Source: Halocaridina rubra (taxonomy: Eukaryota; Arthropoda; Malacostraca; Decapoda; Atyidae). From it: a stretch of DNA of 64,000 bases. Below, one piece after another: positions 58,141 to 64,000 of the stretch; the first letter of the stretch is position 1; every line of letters begins with the position of its first letter. Both the position numbers and the translations under genes were made by a program. The notes under the pieces are model-generated. The model saw nothing but the letters and a program-made list of their open reading frames with translations, had not been told where the DNA came from and made no database searches. The stretch spans positions 52,501 through 116,500 of the forward strand of contig JAXCGZ010001926.1 of assembly GCA_037179515.1 (NCBI GenBank), in the 5' to 3' direction.

Positions 58141-59560
58141 AATCACTGGTTGTGTGATTACCTAATTGTCTTTACGGGAAAGAGCCCAAAGCTCGTATCT
58201 TCCCGTCTCCTGATCGGTTCCATTTTGTACTTAGTGATACTTATTATACCTGTCCTTAAAACTATTGATTGAGATAGCATTAACTACCTCCTCGCTTAGC
58301 AAATTCCAGTTATCAACTACTCTTACACTGAAAATGTATTTCCTTACATCCTGCAAAGAAATTTTCTTACCAAGCTTCAAACTATGACCTCTAGTTCCAG
58401 AGCCTGCCATATCAAAATATCAATCCCTATCCACTCTATCATAACCATGAAGGACTTTAAAGACTGTCGCCATATCCCCCCTAAATCTTCTAGCTTCAAG
58501 CGATGGAAAGTCTAATTCCCTCAGCCTCTCATCATAACTGAGATTACGTATTTCTGGCACCAGTTTTGTGGCATGTCTTTGAACTTTTTCAAGCATAGCT
58601 ATGTGCTTTTTCAAGTGCAGATTCCAAAAGAGGGCTGTATATTCGAGTTTTGGCCTCACATAGGTTACATAAATAGTTCTGAACATTTCCTTGTCCATGT
58701 GCCTGAAGGATACCCTTACATATGATAAGAATGCATATGCTGCCCTTATTATGCCATTTATATGTACTTCTGGAGACAAATCTGCTAGTATGTTTACTCC
58801 TAGATCTCTCTCATTTTCTGTCTCTTGAAGTTGTACTCCAGGCACCGAGTAGTCAAGCTTGGGCCTTCTTGCAGTTGTACCCATTCTCATTACCTTACAT
58901 TTTGAATTAGTGAATTTCATTAGCCACTTTTCTGACCACTAGTGCAGACTATTTAGATCTCCTGAAGTTCTTCACCATTGTTCTCGTTTCCTACTTTCTT
59001 CACAATCTTTGCATCATCTGCAAATATGTTCATGAATGAATTTACAGACTCTGGTAGGTCATTTACATATACAAGGAACAAAAGTGGCCCTAAAACTGAA
59101 CCCTGTGGAACTCCACTACTAACTCTTCTCCATTTAGACACTGAGTGTATTACTCTAACCCTCTGTTCCCTTCCTTCTAAGTAAGTTTTTATCCATTCCA
59201 AGACATTTCCACCTCATCTAGCCATTGCTTGCAGCTTCCTAATAAGTCTCCCATGTGGAACAGTGTCAAATGCTTTCTGGAAGTCTAGGAATATGCAATC
59301 TGCCCAGCCCTCTCTTTCCTGTAAGATTTGGCTTACCTCAATCATAAAATTCTAATAGGGTTGTTACTGTTGATTTACCTTCTCTGAAGCCATGTTGCCT
59401 CACTGACATAAAGCTGAAGGATTCCAAGTGAAGACAGATATGTTTCCTTAGTAGTTTCTCCATAACTTTGCAGACTATGCTGGTCAAGGAAACTGGTCTA
59501 TAGTTCAGAGCTGTATCCCTCCTTCCCTTTTTGAAGACAGGTATCACGTTTGCTTGTTTC
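58141..59560 (-). mobile_element. LINE-D1: 5'-truncated LINE
   Basis: Minus strand. The 3' tail (gtgattacctaattg on the plus strand) is at 58141. Going up: [97 protein letters not shown] and VFKKGRRDTALNYRPVSLTS. Its 5' break (ggaaacaagcaaacgtgata) is joined to the 3' tail of LINE-D2. It has a few frameshifts and is otherwise well preserved. Confidence 0.92.
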
Positions 59561-59820
59561 CTAATAGTGCTTACGGGAAAGAGCTCTAAGCTTGTATCTT
59601 CCCGTCTCCTGATTGGTTCCATTTTGTACTTACTGATACTTATCATGCCTGTCCGTAAAACTATGGATTGAGTTAACATTAACTACCTCTTTGCTTAGCG
59701 AATTCCAATTATCAACTACTCTTACACTAAAAAAGTACTTCCTTACATCCTGAGAAGAAGTTTTCTTACGAAACTTCAAGCAATGAGCTCTAGTTCTAGT
59801 GCCAGTCATATCAAAATACC

Positions 59821-60006
59821 AAGGCTCAAGCGATAGCGTCCGCGACTCTGAGGCGTCAGGTCGAGGGTTCGCACCCCGCCGCGGTTTGAGGTCAGCAAGG
59901 GCATGCACTCAGGGTAACGATTAAATCTGCCAAACTAAGTCCTTCGCAAGAGGGCAACCGTCGTAGACCTTGGCAAAAAAGGGACTCCGTGACGTAAAAC
60001 CAGAGC
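59821..60006 (+). mobile_element. tRNA-derived SINE inserted in LINE-D2
   Basis: LINE-D2 is interrupted here (tatcaaaatac | ... | atccactctatc). The insert starts ggctcaagcgatagcgtccg. It carries a clear Pol III B-box, GGTTCGCACCC at 59866-59876, in a tRNA-like T-arm (tcgagggttcgcaccccgcc), preceded by a reduced A-box region, then about 120 bp of unrelated tail. This is the standard layout of a tRNA-derived SINE. The D-arm seems partly deleted. Confidence 0.8.
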
Positions 60007-60044
60007 ATCCACTCTATCATAACCATGAAGGAATTTAAAGACTG

Positions 60045-60743
60045 TCACCATATCCCCCTCAATCTTCTAGCTTTGAGTGATGGTAAGTCTAATTTCCTCA
60101 GCCTCTCATCATAACTGAGATTGTGTATTCCTGGCACCAGTTCCATGGCATGCCTTTGAACTTTGTCAAGCTTAGCTACGTGCTTTTTCAAGTGCGGATT
60201 CAAAAAGGGGGCTGCATATTCGAGTTTTGGCCTCACATAGGTTACATAAAAATATCTGAATATTTCCTTATCCAATTGCCTGAAGGCTACCCTTACATTT
60301 GATAAGAAAGTAAATGATGCAAGTTATGTGTTTCTGGAGACAAATCTGCCAGTATGTTTACTCCTATATCTCTCTCATTCTCTGTCTCCTGAAGTTGCAC
60401 TCCTGCCAGACGAGTAGTCAAGCTTGGGCCTTCTTGCACTAGTACCCATTCTCATTACATTTTGAAGTATTGAATTCCATTAGCCACTTTTCTGACCACT
60501 CATATACTATTTAGATCTTCATGAAGTTCTCGTTTCTTTCTTCACAATTCTTGTTTCATCTGCAAACATTTTATTGAATGAATTTACAGACTCTGGTAGG
60601 TCATTTACATATACAAGGAACAAAAGTGGCCCTAAAACTGAACCCTGTGAAACTCCACTACTAACTCTTCTCCATTCAGACACCGAGTGTCTTACTCTAA
60701 CCCTCTGTTCACTTCTTTCTAAGAACGTTTTTATCCATTTCAA
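60045..60743 (-). pseudogene. LINE-D2 ORF2, RT palm and C-terminal part
   Basis: TFLERSEQRVRVRHSVSEWR and [20 protein letters not shown] (with S for P in the PQG motif), a damaged MFADET in place of FADD, then YVRPKLEYAAPFLNPHLKKH and HNLSYDERLRKLDLPSLKAR. Loss of the second catalytic Asp shows that it is dead. Confidence 0.88.
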
Positions 60744-61570
60744 GACATTTCCACCTCATCTAGCCATTGCTTGCAGCTTCTTAATAAGTCTCCCATGTGG
60801 GACAGTGTCAAATGCTTTCTGGAGGTCTAGGAATACGCAATATGCCCAGCCCTCTCTTTCCTGTAAGATTCGGCTTACCTCATCATAAAATTCTAATAAG
60901 TTTATTACTGTTGATCAATCTTCTCTGAATCCATGTTGTCTCACTGACAAAAAGTTGAAGGATTCCATGTGAAGAGAGATATGTTACCTTAGTAGTTTCT
61001 CCATAACTTTGCAAACTATGCTGGTCAAGGAAACAGATCTATAGTTTAGAGCCGTATTCCTCCTTCCCATTTTGAAGATAGGTATTACATTCGCTTGTTT
61101 CCAGCATCTTAAGAGTCTCCCCTGACTCCAGTGACTTTTTAAATATGATACTTAGTGCCACTGATATTGACTTTGCACATTTTTTAAATACATGAGGGGA
61201 TATATCATCAGGACCTGTAGCTTTATGGACATCTAACTTCATCAGCGCTTTGCATACCTCTGTGGCTGAAAGGATGATGTTCTCTAATACCGGCCCATGA
61301 GCTTCCATCTTTGCAATCTGAGGGGGTGGGGTATTTTCTACTGTAAATACCGACTGAAACTCCTTGTTCAATTCTTTGCAAAATTTCATCATCCGTCTTA
61401 CTGATGCTTCCATTTGTTCTCTTAAGCCTTAAAACCTGTTCTTTTACCTTCAGGTTTCCTCTGATAAAGCTGTAGAAAAGCTTGGGAATTTCTTTAGGCT
61501 TCCTGGTGATGTCCCTTTCATATTCTCGCTTTACATCTCTTCTTTTACTTAGGTTATCATTTCTTGCTCT
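60744..61570 (-). pseudogene. LINE-D2 ORF2, RT fingers
   Basis: VFTVENTPPPQIAKMEAHGP, DVHKATGPDDISPHVFKKCA, SVALSIIFKKSLESGE, then shifted frames with YRSVSLTSIVCKVMEKLL and PHGRLIKKLQ. Open from 61039 to 61413. Confidence 0.88.
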
Positions 61571-61579
61571 TTTGTAGGT

Positions 61580-62694
61580 TTGCCAGGCATTTATGTTTTT
61601 TCTCCTCCTATACCTTTTCCAGCATTTGTCTCTCCACTCCTTAGCTCTTTTACACTAATTATCAAACCATATCTCTCTGGCATGAATTACAACTACTTTG
61701 GTGACAGGTATGCAGCAATCTACTTTCGTCCCATATTTCTCACAAAAGATGTCATACATTTCTTGTACAGATTTGTTGTAAAATAAGGTTCTCCAGTCAA
61801 AAATTGCAAAAAGCTGATTCATTTTGATGTAATCTCCTTTCGGATAATTCCTCCTCATGTCCTCAGTGCCTCTACTCTCGGGCAGAAAAAATTCAATGAT
61901 ATACTCCATCAACAACACACAGTGGTCACTTTCCAATTATTGGTCCATACTCAATTATTTCAATATCCAAAACGTTACCTGTGAATACTAGATCAAGTAG
62001 TGATGGCTCAACACCACCCCTGGTTCTCGTTGGTTCCAGTACATGTTGGTGTAGGAAATTCCCTTGTGCGCGAGCTAAGAATCTTGCCCCGAATGAGTCC
62101 TCACCACTGTGTGGGTCAAGTCCAATCAAAGTCTTTATGATTAAAATCTCCCATAATCAAAATCCTACATTTTCTCTCCCGTGCCATATTAACAACTGTG
62201 TTTATGACTTCAGTAGTACCTATATGACTTTCCTCATAACTTCTAACCTATATTGGTTCCTTGGTGGGTTATATACAACAGTTATTATAACGCTCTGTGA
62301 CCCAGTATTTATGCGAGCAACAAGAAATTCCTTGAACTCACTTTCTATAGCCAAGTTTATTTCTTCAACCTGAATCCTTTCATTTATGAGCAGTGCTATC
62401 CCTCCACCAGTCCTCTCGGATCTTTCAACCCCTAATATTCTGAATGCCCTTAGAAATAACTGTGACATTGTTTATATCCTCCCTCAACTTAGTCTCTGTA
62501 AATGCTACTATATCTGAATTGCTGTTGTGAATCCTATCTTTTAATTCTACTGCCTTACCAGCGAATCCATCAGCATTTGTGTATAACATTCTTAATGAGG
62601 TCCCATCCCCTGATCTTCTGCCATTATCTTCTTTATCTCCCCTTTGTCTGGAAGAACTCAGAAATGAATGAAAATTTTTCTTCTCTTTCCTCAT
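61580..62694 (-). pseudogene. LINE-D2 ORF2, endonuclease
   Basis: Starts LRMLYTNADGFAGKAVELKD (the Asn motif at the endonuclease start), DIVAFTETKLREDINNVTVI (Glu motif), then ERTGGGIALLINERIQVEEI, VYNPPRNQYRLEV, an ILIMGDFNHKD block, LDPHSGEDSFGARFLA, EPSLLDLVFTGNVLDIEIIE, and EELCYPKGDY-like linker. It supplies the N-terminal part that LINE-C lacks. Several frameshifts. Confidence 0.88.
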
Positions 62695-63752
62695 ATATCC
62701 TTCTAGCCTCTTGCAACAGGTTTTTGCTCCTTTCCATCTCTTCCTGTTTTCTGTATCGTCTAGTGAACACTTCTTTTGAATTCCTGAAGGCCTTTTAGAC
62801 TTTTTTTCCTCATCAATATTTCTCTACATGTGTCCCCTCTGTCAAAGGTTACTTTTGCTGGTCTCTTCTTTCCCTCCCTAGAATAACTACCTAGCTGGTG
62901 AATGTTTGTAATATCCTCAGGACCCCAAACTACTCCAAGTTTTCTTATCAGGTCTACAACCCTAGCTTTATTCTTCAAGTCTCCCCTGCCATGTTGGCTC
63001 CTGGGATTTGCTTATGCCTGAGATTACCACTGTCTTCTCTTTATCAAGTGCCTGTTTAATCAGTGGATTTACCCTTTCCATCACAACGTCTTTCATTTTT
63101 CTTATTACTGTTCCTTTATAGTCAACTGTTTGCATGTTTTCCAGTGCCACCACCTTCACAGCCTCTTTTACTGCCACATTCCCCATTAGTGCATCAGCAA
63201 AGGAAGTTTTCATGGCATCATATTCTGTATTTAGCTCCTGAAACTTTTTTTAAACAGTTCGATGTTTTCCTTAATCTGGACATTCCAAACTGCAAACTCG
63301 TCTCTCTCAGAAGAGAGCAGTGAACTAACATTTAATTAATTTAGGTTGTCATTCAGCTGTTTGTTGTTATCTCCTTGTTTAGAAATTCTGGTTTCTAGTT
63401 CACACTTTACCCCTTCCAGTTTCTTTATTCGTTTTTTTAGTTCTATTCTATCTTGCACTTGTGCTTTATTTGCTTCCTCCAAACATCTTATTTCCTCTGC
63501 GATTGTTTCATTCTCTTTCATTTCTCTATCCATACTCCGACTTTTATCATCAAGGTTAACCATTGTCTCTAATTCCTTGACTTTCTGTTTTAATCTCCTA
63601 ACAGCTACTCCTCCTCCTGCTACATTCCAAGGAGATCCTCTACAATCCCTCCCCAACCATTGTATGGGGGAGTTAGGGACAGAGATGGAATCATTTTCAT
63701 GTTTTCTTTCACAGAATATAGAGAAAAAAAAGAAAAAAAAAGAGAAAAGCAT
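62695..63752 (-). pseudogene. LINE-D2 ORF1 (coiled coil plus RRM-like domain)
   Basis: The first part is a long charged coiled coil: RLKQKVKELETMVNLDDKSR and RIELKKRIKKLEGVKCELET. After a TAA near 63340 comes MKTSFADALMGNVAVKEAVK with IRKMKDVVMERVNPLIKQAL, VVISGISKSQEP, VVDLIRKLGVVWGPEDITNI, then KKRPAKVTFDRGDTCREILM, an RRM-type block of CR1-group ORF1 proteins, and a basic end. RNA binding and ribonucleoprotein formation are family knowledge. Confidence 0.82.
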
Positions 63753-64000
63753 CTATTTAACTTCACACAGAATTTCTATATCTTCATATGAGTACTATTT
63801 AGTTACTCAATTCACCTCTTTTCCGGTAATACACATCCTAAGTTAAAATTTGACTTTGGTAAAATGAGGGAAAAAATGCAAAACAAAAGTTCACTTGAAG
63901 GAAAATTCGAATTTGTATCTGAGACACCCACCTGCTTCTGCTATATATTTTTCTTAACTGATAAACCGGTCATTTCAGAAAAAAAATATTAATCACTTGC

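Larger units (their letters stand above)
59561..64000 (-). mobile_element. LINE-D2: near full-length LINE running off the right edge
   Basis: Minus strand, from a shortened 3' tail (about 59561) through ORF2 C-terminus, RT, endonuclease and ORF1 to a 5' leader resembling the one at 30831-31130 (near 63960 on the minus strand: ctgaaatgaccggtttatca). Stops and shifts occur throughout, and a SINE interrupts it at 59821-60006. It shows the full family layout: leader, ORF1, ORF2, tail. Confidence 0.92.

Overview
The window is eukaryotic nuclear DNA. It is AT-rich, spliced, full of microsatellites and dominated by eukaryotic transposable elements. The mix points to an arthropod, most likely a decapod crustacean: several LINE clades, TcMar-Tigger/pogo DNA transposons, a piggyBac-type MITE, tRNA-derived SINE sequence, Ty3/gypsy elements, and a relic of an uncharacterised protein family I know from arthropod and mollusc gene predictions. 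The species is an inference; no rRNA or mitochondrial marker is present.

Host sequence. Between about 7.2 and 22.6 kb the minus strand carries five consecutive exons of one cysteine-rich protein gene (22604-22444, 22286-22222, 22033-21868, 8137-7979, 7418-7194). All have canonical splice signals and one open reading frame joins across them. I do not recognise the protein. It has a CXC-like cysteine cluster and later CxxC zinc-binding-like clusters. Its 13.7-kb intron holds a LINE with an RTE retrotransposon inside it, plus (on the plus strand) a decayed copy of the uncharacterised CXC-tailed family (17.8-20.6 kb).

Left flank (1-5.8 kb). A minus-strand LINE reverse-transcriptase fragment abuts a (TG)n(AT)n microsatellite. 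Next comes an almost intact Tigger-type transposase frame with only two nonsense codons, bounded on both sides by different tandem arrays of about 170 bp, then a possible non-autonomous relative.

22.8-30.2 kb. An old plus-strand LINE copy, then a decayed Ty3/gypsy element with gag, zinc knuckles, DTG protease, RT and integrase in the usual order. It ends in an inverted piece of its own LTR.

30.8-57.9 kb. One ancient plus-strand LINE (LINE-B) has been split repeatedly. Tigger-1 (34952-38174, with a piggyBac-like MITE inside) sits between duplicated TA dinucleotides. Tigger-2 (38297-57431) sits at a second TA. Tigger-2 is split by Tigger-3 (40759-54254) and by a younger LINE-C (54475-57405). 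Tigger-3 in turn carries a solo LTR (41032-42783, plus) and a Ty3/gypsy element with 2-kb LTRs (44445-53691, minus). That gypsy element has integrase before reverse transcriptase and RNase H, the unusual order known from Gmr1-like elements, and a tRNA-Lys-like primer-binding site.

Right flank (58.1-64 kb). Two minus-strand LINE copies of the same family lie head to tail. The longer one reaches its ORF1 and 5' leader and carries a tRNA-derived SINE. Apart from the split cysteine-rich gene I see no intact protein gene. Almost every other open frame is a transposon remnant.
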